A DNA stretch of 64,000 nt. Origin: Pseudomonas pohangensis. GTDB taxonomy: Bacteria > Pseudomonadota > Gammaproteobacteria > Pseudomonadales > Pseudomonadaceae. The translations under genes were made by a program, and so were the position numbers. The notes beneath the pieces were generated by a model. The model saw nothing but the letters and a program-made list of their open reading frames with translations. It was not told the DNA's origin and did no database searches. The DNA lies in NCBI RefSeq assembly GCF_900105995.1, contig NZ_LT629785.1, forward strand, positions 2,790,001 through 2,854,000, in the 5' to 3' direction. This document shows, one piece after another, positions 1 through 7,993 of this stretch; the stretch's first letter is position 1; each line of letters opens with the position of its first letter.

Positions 1-1
1 T

Positions 2-1651
2 GTCGATAAAACCAACTTGAACTCCCTGCTCGGCGTGCCGAATCGTCAGCTGACTATTCCGGCCTATCAGCGACCTTATGCATGGGAGTTCGAGCAGGTC
101 GATGAGCTATGGCATGACATTGTTGAGACGTTGGGTGGCAACCATTTCATGGGTTCGGTTGTCATGTGCTCGCCAGATAATGCAAGACCGGAGGTGATCG
201 ATGGACAGCAGCGACTAACCACCATCATCCTGTTGCTGGCGTTGATTCGCGACAAATATCAGGCCCTAAAGCCGGAGTTGGTGGGGCGGGTGCAGCAGTT
301 CTTCGAGAACGCCTATGCACCGGCGGATCTGCGCTTCAAGTTTCGTCCTGGCAATGCCAATGCGCGGGTGTTTACCGACTTCATACTCTGCGCGCCGGAT
401 AACGCTGCACGCGGAGATTGGGCCGCTGTACGTCAGCTCGACTCCCATGAACTGAATCGCAATAAGCGGATGATTGAAAACACAGAGCGCCTGTCGGCCT
501 ATCTTGATCAATATCTGGCGGCCAGCGATAACCCGCTACATTCACTGGAAAAGCTCGAAACCAACATCATGACCGGCCTGGAGTTCGTGGTCATTGATGT
601 GCCTGACATTGCTAATGCCTTCATCATCTTTGAAACCCTGAATGATCGAGGTCTCGCGTTATCGGCAGGGGACTTGTTGAAGAATCACTTGTTGGCTGCT
701 GCTGCCAAGACCAATGAGTCTGTTGAAGCACTGGCGCAGGATTGGGACAAGATCATCGACAATCTTGAAGGTGGTGATATCACACGCTTTCTGCGCCATT
801 ACCTGCTGACCCAGCATGCTCAAGTGCAGAAGGATGATGTGTTCGGCCTGTTCAAGAAAGAAGTCGGCACGCGGGGCGTCAAACAGCTGATTAAGGACCT
901 GAAACAGATGTCCCGTTTCTACGGGCAGTTCATCAAGCCGGAATTGGTGGAAGACGCTGCAGTGCGTGAGGTGTATCAGAACCTCAATACCTTGCGCGCC
1001 ACTATGTGTTATTCGGCCCTGCTGGCGGCTTCGCCAGTACTAAACAATGAAGATTTGCGCGATTTTGCCCGCTTGTGTGAGCTGCTGACCTTTCGTTACA
1101 GCACCATCTGCAGCAAAGACTCCAAGGAGCTTGAGCGCTTTTATCACAATGCGGCCAAGGTACTCGCGAGTCAGGGGGCTGCAGGTCTCGCTGAGGCACG
1201 AAAAGCACTTGAGGCGGCGTCGCCTAGCAGTGAGGAGTTTGTGTTGGCCTTTCGTACTCAGTCGATGGGTCGACAGTACATCGTCAATTACATATTTCGC
1301 GGCATAGAAAACTTCCTCTCGCCCGACGAAAAGACACTGCTCAATACGCAGAGCGTGCATATCGAACACATCATGCCGCAGACCCTTTCGGCAGAGTGGA
1401 AAGAGGTGCTGGGAGAGGATGTCGGTCAGCATGAGTCGTATGTCAATCGCTGGGGCAATCTGACGTTGTTGGGCGGCAGGCTGAACATCAGTGCATCAAA
1501 CAGACTTTTTGCAGATAAGAAATTGAGCTATGAACAGTCAAAGATTGCCTTGGCTGCCGAGCTCACCAGCTATGAAACTTGGAGTTTTGAGCAGATTGAT
1601 GAACGGCAAGAAAAGCTTGCTGTGATCGCTGAAGGTATTTGGAGTATCTAG
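2..1651 (+). CDS. DUF262/DUF1524 (GmrSD-like) protein, 5' end cut by window
   Basis: Probable nucleic-acid-targeting defence protein of the GmrS/GmrD type. The N-terminal DUF262 part shows IPAYQRPYAWE followed by the VIDGQQRLTT motif, the ParB/sulfiredoxin-like nucleotide-binding signature. The C-terminal DUF1524 part shows HIEHIMPQ and then NRWGNLTLL with an N-x-x-A-S-N-R segment, the His-Me/HNH nuclease signature. The frame is open to base 2, so the true start lies upstream; the TTG at 17 is only the first possible start inside the window. The stop is 40 bp before the type I R subunit in the same orientation. DUF262 genes often sit among hsdM/hsdS/hsdR genes, so this is probably a passenger defence gene inside a type I locus. 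Whether it acts alone (type IV, modified DNA) or with HsdR cannot be told from sequence. Confidence 0.85.
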   Translation, partial: VDKTNLNSLLGVPNRQLTIPAYQRPYAWEFEQVDELWHDIVETLGGNHFMGSVVMCSPDNARPEVIDGQQRLTTIILLLALIRDKYQALKPELVGRVQQFFENAYAPADLRFKFRPGNANARVFTDFILCAPDNAARGDWAAVRQLDSHELNRNKRMIENTERLSAYLDQYLAASDNPLHSLEKLETNIMTGLEFVVIDVPDIANAFIIFETLNDRGLALSAGDLLKNHLLAAAAKTNESVEALAQDWDKIIDNLEGGDITRFLRHYLLTQHAQVQKDDVFGLFKKEVGTRGVKQLIKDLKQMSRFYGQFIKPELVEDAAVREVYQNLNTLRATMCYSALLAASPVLNNEDLRDFARLCELLTFRYSTICSKDSKELERFYHNAAKVLASQGAAGLAEARKALEAASPSSEEFVLAFRTQSMGRQYIVNYIFRGIENFLSPDEKTLLNTQSVHIEHIMPQTLSAEWKEVLGEDVGQHESYVNRWGNLTLLGGRLNISASNRLFADKKLSYEQSKIALAAELTSYETWSFEQIDERQEKLAVIAEGIWSI

Positions 1652-1691
1652 TTTTGATACTTGGTTTAGCTAAGGAATAGGGCTGGCTCGG

Positions 1692-4600
1692 ATGGCGGAT
1701 AGCAAGGAATTTCAGTTTCAGCAGGACATCATCAATGCCATGGTCGCCCAGGGCTGGCTAACAGGCCCTGCCAGCGGCTACGACCGGCGGACAGCGTTGT
1801 ACACCGATGACTTTCTCGCTTACTTCAAGGATGCTTGGCCGGAGCGCTGGGACAAGTTCAGCAAAGCCAACCCGAACAAGCCTGAAGATGTACTGGTACA
1901 AAAACTGGTGCGCGAGTTGGAGCAGGACGGCACCCTCGATGTGCTGCGCCACGGCTTCAAGCTACCGGGGGTGAAGATTGAGGTATGCAGCTTCAAACCC
2001 GATCACGGCATGAACCCGGACACCCTCAAGCGCTACCAGTACAACCGCCTGCGCGTGGTGCCGGAAGTGTCCTACTCGCCGCATTTCCGGGAAGCGTCGG
2101 CCAAAGGGGAAAGTTACAACCCACGGCTCGATCTGGTGCTGTTCGTCAACGGCATCCCCACGGCCACGCTGGAGCTGAAAAGCGAATTCAAGCAGTCGGT
2201 AGAAAACGCCAAGCGCCAGTACCGCCAGGATCGCCCGATCAAAGACCCGCTCACACGCAAACCCGAGCCGCTGCTGACCTTCAAGCGCGGCGCCTTGGTG
2301 CATTTCGCCGTCAGCCAGCAGGAAGTGGCCATGACCACCAAGCTGGCCGGCAAGGACACCTTCTTCCTGCCGTTCAACCTGGGCAGCGCCGAAGGCGGTG
2401 CCGGTAACCCGCTGCCGGAAGATGATAGCCAGTACGCCACCGGCTACCTGTGGCAGCGCCTGTTCCAGCCTGATGCCTGGCTGAAGGTGCTGGGCCGCTT
2501 CCTGCATCTGGACAAGGAAGTTAAGGAAGATTTTGACGGCAAGAAAATCACCAAAGAAACCATGATCTTCCCGCGCCTGCACCAGTGGGAGGTGGTCAAC
2601 AAACTGGTCGAAACCACCCACAGCGAAGGCCCCGGTCAGCGTTATCTGATTCAGCACAGTGCAGGCTCTGGAAAGTCCAACTCGATTGCCTGGACGGCGC
2701 ACCAGTTGGCCGCGCTGTACGACGACGCAGGGGAGAAGCTGTTCAGCTCGGTGATCGTGGTCACCGACCGCACGGTTCTCGATAGCCAACTGCAGAACAC
2801 CATCTACCAGTTCGAACACGCACAGGGCGTGGTCAAGCGCATCACCACGGAAGTCGGCAACCAGAGCAAGTCGGAACAGCTGGCTGAAGCGTTGGCAGAA
2901 CAGACACGCATCATCATCGTCACCATCCAGACCTTCCCGGCGCTGTTTGATGCCCTGGACAAGTACCCCAAGCTGGCCTCCGGCCGTTATGCGGTGATTG
3001 CCGACGAAGCGCACTCATCACAAACCGGTTCGTCGGCCAGCAAGCTGAAAGCCATCCTCGGTAGCGACCAGCCCGAAGGCGATGAGATCAGCGCGGAAGA
3101 ACTGCTGGATGCTGCCGTGGCCTCGCGCGGCCCCAATGAGCGCATCAGCTACTACGCCTTCACCGCCACGCCCAAGGCCAAGACCCTGGAGCTGTTTGGT
3201 CGCCCAACCGATCCAACACAGCCGCCGAGTGCCGAGAACAAGCCGGAAGCCTTTCACCTGTACTCCATGCGTCAGGCCATTGAAGAAGGTTTCATCCTCG
3301 ACGTGCTGCAGAACTACACGACCTACGGCACCGCCTGGAAGATTGCGCACCCGGACGGTGGGGATGAGGAAGTCGATTCGAAAAAGGCCCGCACCAAGCT
3401 GGCCCGCTGGGTACGGCTGCATCCCTACAACATCAACCGCAAGGTCGAGATTATCGTTGAGCATTTCCGCGAGAACATTCGTCACCTGCTGAATGGCCAG
3501 GCCAAGGCCATGGTGGTGACCAGCAGCCGGCAGGAAGCGGTGCGTTACCAGTTGGCGGTGAAGGCGTATGTGCAGCAGATGGGCTACGGCGACGTGCATC
3601 CGCTGGTGGCGTTCTCCGGCAGCGTAATGCCCGATGAAGTCATTCCCGAAGAAGTCACGGAGAGCAGCAGCCTGCTCAACGCCGGCCTGAATGGCCGAGA
3701 CCTGGCCAAGGCGTTCGATACCCAGGACTTCAACGTGATGATCGCTGCTAACAAGTACCAGACCGGCTTCGATCAGCCCAAGCTGTGCGCCATGTACGTG
3801 GACAAGAAGCTGCAGGGCGTTGACTGCGTGCAAACCCTGTCCCGGCTCAACCGCACCTTCGGCGACGGCAAGCAAACCTTCATCCTCGACTTCTTCAACG
3901 ACGCCAAGGACATTCTGGAAGCCTTTCTGCCGTACTACACCAAGGCTGAACTGACCGATGTGACCGACCCGCAGATCATCTATGACCTGCAGAAGAAGCT
4001 CGATGCTGAGGGTATCTATCACTGGGAAGAAGTCGAAGCCTTCGCCATGGCTTTCTTCGACCCCAAGGCAGGGGCCAGCAAGCTCAGCTACTACTGCACG
4101 CCGGCCAAGGAGCGCTTTGCCAAGCGTTATTCCTTCTCAGTGGACTCACGTAAGCAGGCGTTGGATTTCAAACGTACCGCCGAAGCCAACGGCGATAGCA
4201 CTGGCCTGAAAAAGGCCGAACACGCGCTGAAAGAAGCCGGGGAGCAGGTGGATCAACTCGACCTGTTCAAGAAGAACCTGCAGAGCTTTGTGCGCCTGTA
4301 CGAGTTCCTCTCTCAGATCATCCCCTACGAAGACCGCGAACTGGAGCAGCTGTGCGTGTATGCCAAGCACCTGCACCCACTATTGCGCATTGATCGCCTG
4401 GAGCAAGACGAAGTGGATGTGGGCGAACTGCAACTGACCCACTACCGCCTGACCAAGCGTGCAGAGCATCAGCTGCGACTGAGCGAGGAAGGCGGCGACT
4501 ACGGCCTCGACCCTGCCACCGGCGTAGGCACAGGGAAGCCTCACGACCCGGAGAAGAAATACCTATCGGAAATCATCGAGGCGCTGAACGACATCTTCGG

Positions 4601-4895
4601 TGCCGAGGTGAGCGACGAAGACCAGCTGCAGTTCCTCACCGGCATCGCCCAACGTATCAGCCGCCAGGAAGACGTGATGGCCCAGGTGAATAGCCACTCC
4701 GTCGACCAAGTGATGCACGGCCTGTTCCCGAAACGTGTGCTGGACACCGTCCTGGACGCCATGACCGATCACGAGAAACTGTCACTGGAAGTGCTGGATA
4801 ACGAGACCAAGAGCCGGGCGTTTGCGTTGGTTATTTTGAAGATGCTGACGTCGCTGGGTGACTTGGGGAAAAGTAACAGCGGCGCTACGGTCTAA
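1692..4895 (+). CDS. hsdR: type I restriction enzyme R subunit
   Basis: Motor and nuclease subunit of a type I restriction-modification complex: ATP-dependent translocation followed by cleavage of unmodified DNA. The 1067-residue length is normal for HsdR. The N-terminal PD-(D/E)xK nuclease shows D147 and then E161-L-K163. The SF2 motor has a Walker A (SAGSGKS, about 323-329), DEAH (438-441), TATP (491-494) and a motif VI-like QTLSRLNRT further on. The C-terminal part is the long helical region expected to bind HsdM/HsdS. No hsdM or hsdS is in the window; they should lie upstream of the DUF262 gene. The ATG at 1692 is preceded by AAGGA about 15 bp away, so the start is reasonable but not certain. 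Confidence 0.93.
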   Translation: MADSKEFQFQQDIINAMVAQGWLTGPASGYDRRTALYTDDFLAYFKDAWPERWDKFSKANPNKPEDVLVQKLVRELEQDGTLDVLRHGFKLPGVKIEVCSFKPDHGMNPDTLKRYQYNRLRVVPEVSYSPHFREASAKGESYNPRLDLVLFVNGIPTATLELKSEFKQSVENAKRQYRQDRPIKDPLTRKPEPLLTFKRGALVHFAVSQQEVAMTTKLAGKDTFFLPFNLGSAEGGAGNPLPEDDSQYATGYLWQRLFQPDAWLKVLGRFLHLDKEVKEDFDGKKITKETMIFPRLHQWEVVNKLVETTHSEGPGQRYLIQHSAGSGKSNSIAWTAHQLAALYDDAGEKLFSSVIVVTDRTVLDSQLQNTIYQFEHAQGVVKRITTEVGNQSKSEQLAEALAEQTRIIIVTIQTFPALFDALDKYPKLASGRYAVIADEAHSSQTGSSASKLKAILGSDQPEGDEISAEELLDAAVASRGPNERISYYAFTATPKAKTLELFGRPTDPTQPPSAENKPEAFHLYSMRQAIEEGFILDVLQNYTTYGTAWKIAHPDGGDEEVDSKKARTKLARWVRLHPYNINRKVEIIVEHFRENIRHLLNGQAKAMVVTSSRQEAVRYQLAVKAYVQQMGYGDVHPLVAFSGSVMPDEVIPEEVTESSSLLNAGLNGRDLAKAFDTQDFNVMIAANKYQTGFDQPKLCAMYVDKKLQGVDCVQTLSRLNRTFGDGKQTFILDFFNDAKDILEAFLPYYTKAELTDVTDPQIIYDLQKKLDAEGIYHWEEVEAFAMAFFDPKAGASKLSYYCTPAKERFAKRYSFSVDSRKQALDFKRTAEANGDSTGLKKAEHALKEAGEQVDQLDLFKKNLQSFVRLYEFLSQIIPYEDRELEQLCVYAKHLHPLLRIDRLEQDEVDVGELQLTHYRLTKRAEHQLRLSEEGGDYGLDPATGVGTGKPHDPEKKYLSEIIEALNDIFGAEVSDEDQLQFLTGIAQRISRQEDVMAQVNSHSVDQVMHGLFPKRVLDTVLDAMTDHEKLSLEVLDNETKSRAFALVILKMLTSLGDLGKSNSGATV

Positions 4896-4926
4896 CTTTC
4901 TTGCGCGCTGGTATTACGTGCTCGGG

Positions 4927-5148
4927 TTAGATTTCAGACAGCTTTGGCAGAAGGCTTGAAGGCTTGCATGCAAGTTCTCCTGCGATCCGATATAGCTTCT
5001 CTACGCTGATGTTTACTTCACCACGCTCGATTCGGCCCATATAGCTGCGGTCGATGCTGCAGGCCACCGCTAGTACATCCTGAGAAATCCCGCAGGCCTT
5101 CCTCCGTGTTCGGATGCGTTCCCCTAACGCTTTCGCCAAATTATCCAT
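4927..5148 (-). CDS. small XRE-family HTH regulator
   Basis: About 73 residues, essentially a single Cro/C1-type helix-turn-helix (RTRRKACGISQDVLA, then DRSYMGRIERGEVN). The size resembles restriction controller (C) proteins. It lies between hsdR (convergent) and a divergent helicase operon. I chose the ATG at 5148 because GAG lies 6 bp upstream; an ATG at 5154 would add two residues but has no spacing for a ribosome site. Two palindromes, at 5154-5171 and 5182-5199, lie immediately upstream, so autoregulation and control of the divergent operon are likely. This is inferred from position and symmetry only. Confidence 0.85.
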   Translation of the reverse strand: MDNLAKALGERIRTRRKACGISQDVLAVACSIDRSYMGRIERGEVNISVEKLYRIAGELACKPSSLLPKLSEI

Positions 5149-5153
5149 AACCA

Positions 5154-5171
5154 TCTCAATTTCACTTGAGA
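5154..5171. promoter_or_regulatory. palindrome next to XRE start, candidate operator 1
   Basis: TCTCAA, 6-nt spacer, TTGAGA: perfect 6-bp arms overlapping the start region of the XRE gene. The 6-6-6 layout is the same as in the second palindrome 28 bp away, though the arm sequences differ. Confidence 0.45.
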
Positions 5172-5181
5172 CGGCACTATC

Positions 5182-5199
5182 CTGCGTTTGCGGACGCAG
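5182..5199. promoter_or_regulatory. palindrome over the -35 box, candidate operator 2
   Basis: CTGCGT, 6-nt spacer TTGCGG, ACGCAG: perfect 6-bp arms. The spacer coincides with the -35 hexamer of the rightward promoter, so a dimeric regulator bound here would block RNA polymerase. The adjacent XRE protein is the natural candidate. Confidence 0.55.
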
Positions 5200-5216
5200 A
5201 AGCCACGGACTATAAT
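5188..5216 (+). promoter_or_regulatory. sigma70-like promoter for the helicase operon
   Basis: The -35 TTGCGG (5188-5193) and a consensus -10 TATAAT (5211-5216) are separated by exactly 17 bp. The start codon of the first operon gene is 35 bp downstream of the -10. Confidence 0.6.
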
Positions 5217-5251
5217 CCGCATTTTCATGTTATTACTCTTTTGGTGCCTCA

Positions 5252-5842
5252 ATGAAATCGGCCACGTTCACCTTCGACAGACGGCTGTATGAGATGCTTC
5301 AGAGGGACGGATGCACAAAATTCACGACCCGTGAACTTCGCGACGCCTATGCAAGGCAGTTGGATGGTACGAATTTCCGTATCGCCGATGTGCGCCGTTA
5401 CGTGTATGAGCAGATCCGCCGATTGCTGCGCATAGGTTGGGTTGTACTCGATGAAGATCGCCGTGTTAGAGGGCAGGTCTACCACCTGCAGTCGATTCCA
5501 GCACATCTGCAACTGGAGCTGATCGAAAACGGGTTTGAGAACAATCTCAAAACTGCTTGTGGGCCCGGGCAGGCCCTTGCAGCGCCCGAAGCTGAGGTTG
5601 TATCGCTTAAGTCTTCCGCCGATGCGGATCGGCACTTGGAGGCGCTCCACAAAGAAATCCGCCTGGATTTCCTGTCTTCAATGGGCGAAGTGGAGAGATT
5701 CAAGCTGCTTCTAGAGGATATGCCGCATTTGCGGGACAAGGTTGAAGGTGAATTCCTAGAGGCCAAGGATCGTAGTTCTCGTCTGCTCGGGCATCTTCGC
5801 GCTGTCGAAAAGACCCTCAAGACGCTTGCCGCCACCCGATGA
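5252..5842 (+). CDS. hypothetical winged-helix/coiled-coil protein, partner of helicase
   Basis: No family recognised. Residues about 1-80 read like a winged helix: a helical stretch (KFTTRELRDAYARQL), then a recognition-like helix rich in Arg (DVRRYVYEQIRRLL), then a beta-wing (WVVLDEDRRVRGQVYHL). Residues about 125-196 are charged and heptad-like, probably a coiled coil. The stop overlaps the start of the SF2 helicase gene by 4 bp (ATGA), so the two are translationally coupled and probably act together, for example as a DNA-binding or loading partner of the helicase. The ribosome site is weak. Expression should come from the TATAAT promoter at 5188-5216. Confidence 0.75.
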   Translation: MKSATFTFDRRLYEMLQRDGCTKFTTRELRDAYARQLDGTNFRIADVRRYVYEQIRRLLRIGWVVLDEDRRVRGQVYHLQSIPAHLQLELIENGFENNLKTACGPGQALAAPEAEVVSLKSSADADRHLEALHKEIRLDFLSSMGEVERFKLLLEDMPHLRDKVEGEFLEAKDRSSRLLGHLRAVEKTLKTLAATR

Positions 5843-7239
5843 CCAGATCACTTCGAGATTGGCAAAGCGGCTGCATCACCAAGGCGCTTGAGCACTTCAA
5901 AGTCACCCCGCATTTCTTCTGCCAGGCAACGCCCGGGGCTGGCAAGACGTACATGGCTGCAGAGCTGGCAAGACGGCTTCTTGAGCAGAACAGGATCGAC
6001 CTGGTGCTGTGCTTTGCGCCATCCTGCCAGGTTGTTGAGGGCTTCCGTTCCACCTTTGCCACGGTGCTTGGCAGGCGTCTGGATAACCAGATTGGCGCGG
6101 TGGGGGCAGCGTACACCTACCAGGCCATGGAATACCGGGATGAGGGGTTCTGGCAGCTTCTGGATGATTACCGTGTGCTCGTGGTATTCGATGAGATCCA
6201 CCATTGTGCTGGCCATGATCCGCTACTGAGCAACGCCTGGGGCCAGCAGATACTGCACCGGATTCAGGATCGAGCTGCCTTCACGCTAGCCCTGTCTGGC
6301 ACGCCTTGGCGCTCGGATGATCGGGCCATCGCCTTGGCTCGTTACTCCTCACCTGAGGGGCATCTGATTTGTGATTACCGGTACGGCCTGAGAGACGCCG
6401 TTGCCGACGGCGTGTGTCGATCCCCTCGCATTGTCCTGCTCGACAATGAGAAGGTTAAAGTCACGGAAGAGATGGGCGCTGATAGCTCTGTGAAGCTGTT
6501 TCCCAGCTTTGCCAAGCTCTTGTGGGAATCACCAGTCACCTACGAAGAGCTACTGCGCCATGACGAGGTGATCGATCAGCTGCTCGATCTTGGCTGCATC
6601 AAGCTTAACGAACTTCGCCTGATAAAGCCGGATGCAGCAGGCTTGGTGGTTGCCACTGATATCGAGCACGCCCAACAAATAGCCCATGCCCTGAACGCGA
6701 AGGGTGAGGGTTGTCGCATCGTGACCAACAAAACTCCTGATGCGCAGCACGTGATTAATTCTTTCAGGCACAACGACTCTCGGTGGATTGTCGCCGTGGG
6801 GATGATCAGCGAAGGCACCGATATCCCCCGCTTACAGGTGTGCTGCTATTTCAGCCGAATCCGTACAGAACTACATTATCGGCAAGTGCTGGGCCGAGTG
6901 CTTCGGCGGACGGGAGAGACCGATGACCAAGCATGGTTGTTCATGCTGGCAGAGCCGATGCTGCATCGCTTGGCTGAACGAATTTCGGACGATCTGCCGG
7001 ATGATCTGGCAGTGCTGAATGAGGTGCAGATTCCTGACTTCAGTTCAGACTCAAATGCTGACTGGATTGGATCTGCCAGTGATATCGACGGCCTGGCCGG
7101 CAGTATTAAAAACGGAACCGAACAGGCTATCGGCTTAGGTGCTACGAACACCGCCTCTCTAGCGGGCTTTGCAGCTGAACCAAGCTATCAGGTCAGCTTT
7201 TCCAATCACTATCGCCAACAGTTACTGGCCTGCTTTTAA
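5839..7239 (+). CDS. SF2 DEAD/DEAH-like helicase
   Basis: ATP-dependent nucleic acid helicase or translocase of superfamily 2, 466 residues. Motifs in order: Walker A TPGAGKT (31-37), Walker B FDEIHH (117-122), SGTPWR (153-158), motif V GMISEGTDIP (321-330) and motif VI QVLGRVLRR (349-357). No nuclease domain is recognisable; the last 100 residues are an uncharacterised tail. The gene overlaps the upstream winged-helix-like gene by ATGA. Position next to a type I system and a MazE-like protein suggests antiviral or mobile-element biology, but no named defence system is recognised. A housekeeping repair helicase is less likely given the island context. Confidence 0.85.
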   Translation: MTRSLRDWQSGCITKALEHFKVTPHFFCQATPGAGKTYMAAELARRLLEQNRIDLVLCFAPSCQVVEGFRSTFATVLGRRLDNQIGAVGAAYTYQAMEYRDEGFWQLLDDYRVLVVFDEIHHCAGHDPLLSNAWGQQILHRIQDRAAFTLALSGTPWRSDDRAIALARYSSPEGHLICDYRYGLRDAVADGVCRSPRIVLLDNEKVKVTEEMGADSSVKLFPSFAKLLWESPVTYEELLRHDEVIDQLLDLGCIKLNELRLIKPDAAGLVVATDIEHAQQIAHALNAKGEGCRIVTNKTPDAQHVINSFRHNDSRWIVAVGMISEGTDIPRLQVCCYFSRIRTELHYRQVLGRVLRRTGETDDQAWLFMLAEPMLHRLAERISDDLPDDLAVLNEVQIPDFSSDSNADWIGSASDIDGLAGSIKNGTEQAIGLGATNTASLAGFAAEPSYQVSFSNHYRQQLLACF

Positions 7240-7288
7240 ATGTGGTGCCGACAGAACTTAAATGCGTGGGTATCGTCTCTCAGGTTAA

Positions 7289-7549
7289 GTGAAGGCAAGC
7301 ATTGAAAAGCGACAGATTGCGATTGAGAACTGGGATGGTGATGGCGGCATCCGAATTCCGGATGAGGCTTTGCAGTTAATAGGGGTAGATATCGGTGACT
7401 CGGTTTACCTAATTGAGGAATTTATAGGTACTACTCGTGTCCTTGCCCTTTCCAAAACTCAGCGTATTCACGATCGTATTGATGCGTTAGAGCAATTGGA
7501 TCGAGAGCAGGCAGGCAAGCAGGGGAAGCCGGTCAAATCAGATGGGTGA
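7289..7549 (+). CDS. MazE/AbrB-like swapped-hairpin DNA-binding protein
   Basis: 86 residues. IENWDGDGGIRIPDEAL followed by VDIGDSVYL is the MazE/AbrB/SpoVT pattern, usually an antitoxin or repressor that binds DNA as a dimer. The C-terminal third is charged and could bind a partner. I used the GTG at 7289, since a TAA lies directly upstream in frame and no ATG is available near the domain start; the ribosome site is weak. The 3' end overlaps the next frame by 8 bp, so the partner should be the following gene. That partner is an inositol-monophosphatase-like fragment, not a MazF/PemK or PIN toxin. Confidence 0.75.
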   Translation: MKASIEKRQIAIENWDGDGGIRIPDEALQLIGVDIGDSVYLIEEFIGTTRVLALSKTQRIHDRIDALEQLDREQAGKQGKPVKSDG

Positions 7550-7850
7550 CGTTAATCTTCCGCAGCTGTTAATTCCGGTTGTCGAAGTAGTCCTGTCCGC
7601 TGGAAAGCTGATCGAAGCCGAATGGATGCACGCAGGTGATCCTCGTGGTCAACGCGACAAAGCGGACTTTGATGTTGAGAACGAGCGAACTTTGCGTCAG
7701 CGCCTTTTAGCGTTATTACCATCTCATTTCTTGGGCGAAGAGATCGGTCATGGGCTCACGGTTGCAAAAGGTATGAAAAGTATATTTAGGGCTGTCAATA
7801 CCACTATAAAATGTTCGAAAAAAAGCCCTCTTGACGAGGGCTATTGGTAG
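7542..7850 (+). pseudogene. truncated inositol-monophosphatase/CysQ-like gene
   Basis: The first ~78 residues look like the N-terminus of the inositol monophosphatase superfamily: a helical start (LLIPVVEVVLSAGKLI), a DKADFDVENERTLRQRLLALLP segment where the family places its D-x-x-x-E helix, and FLGEEIGHG carrying the metal-binding GEE. The family then needs a DPIDGT motif; instead the sequence runs into unrelated residues and stops at 102. Full-length members are about 250-270 residues, so roughly two thirds are missing. Translation is probably coupled to the MazE-like gene by the 8-bp overlap. The break near 7770 probably marks a deletion or recombination edge of the island. Confidence 0.6.
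7824..7842 (-). terminator. orphan leftward intrinsic terminator
   Basis: AGCCCTC, 5-nt loop, GAGGGCT, flanked on the left by a run of seven A. Read leftward this is a stem followed by a T tract, a good Rho-independent terminator, but no leftward gene lies to its right (prmA is rightward). It may be left over from a deleted gene, or it shields the island from leftward transcription. Confidence 0.6.
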
Positions 7851-7993
7851 ATTTAGTACATATTTAGGCGCTGCAAAGAACATCCGGCAGCCCTTTTTGC
7901 TCCGCCCGAGTCGCTCAAGTAAGCTTGCCCGCCTGAACAACGTCCCCCGCTGTATCGCCCATGCCTGCCGTCCCCACCCAAAGAGGTTCCCAG

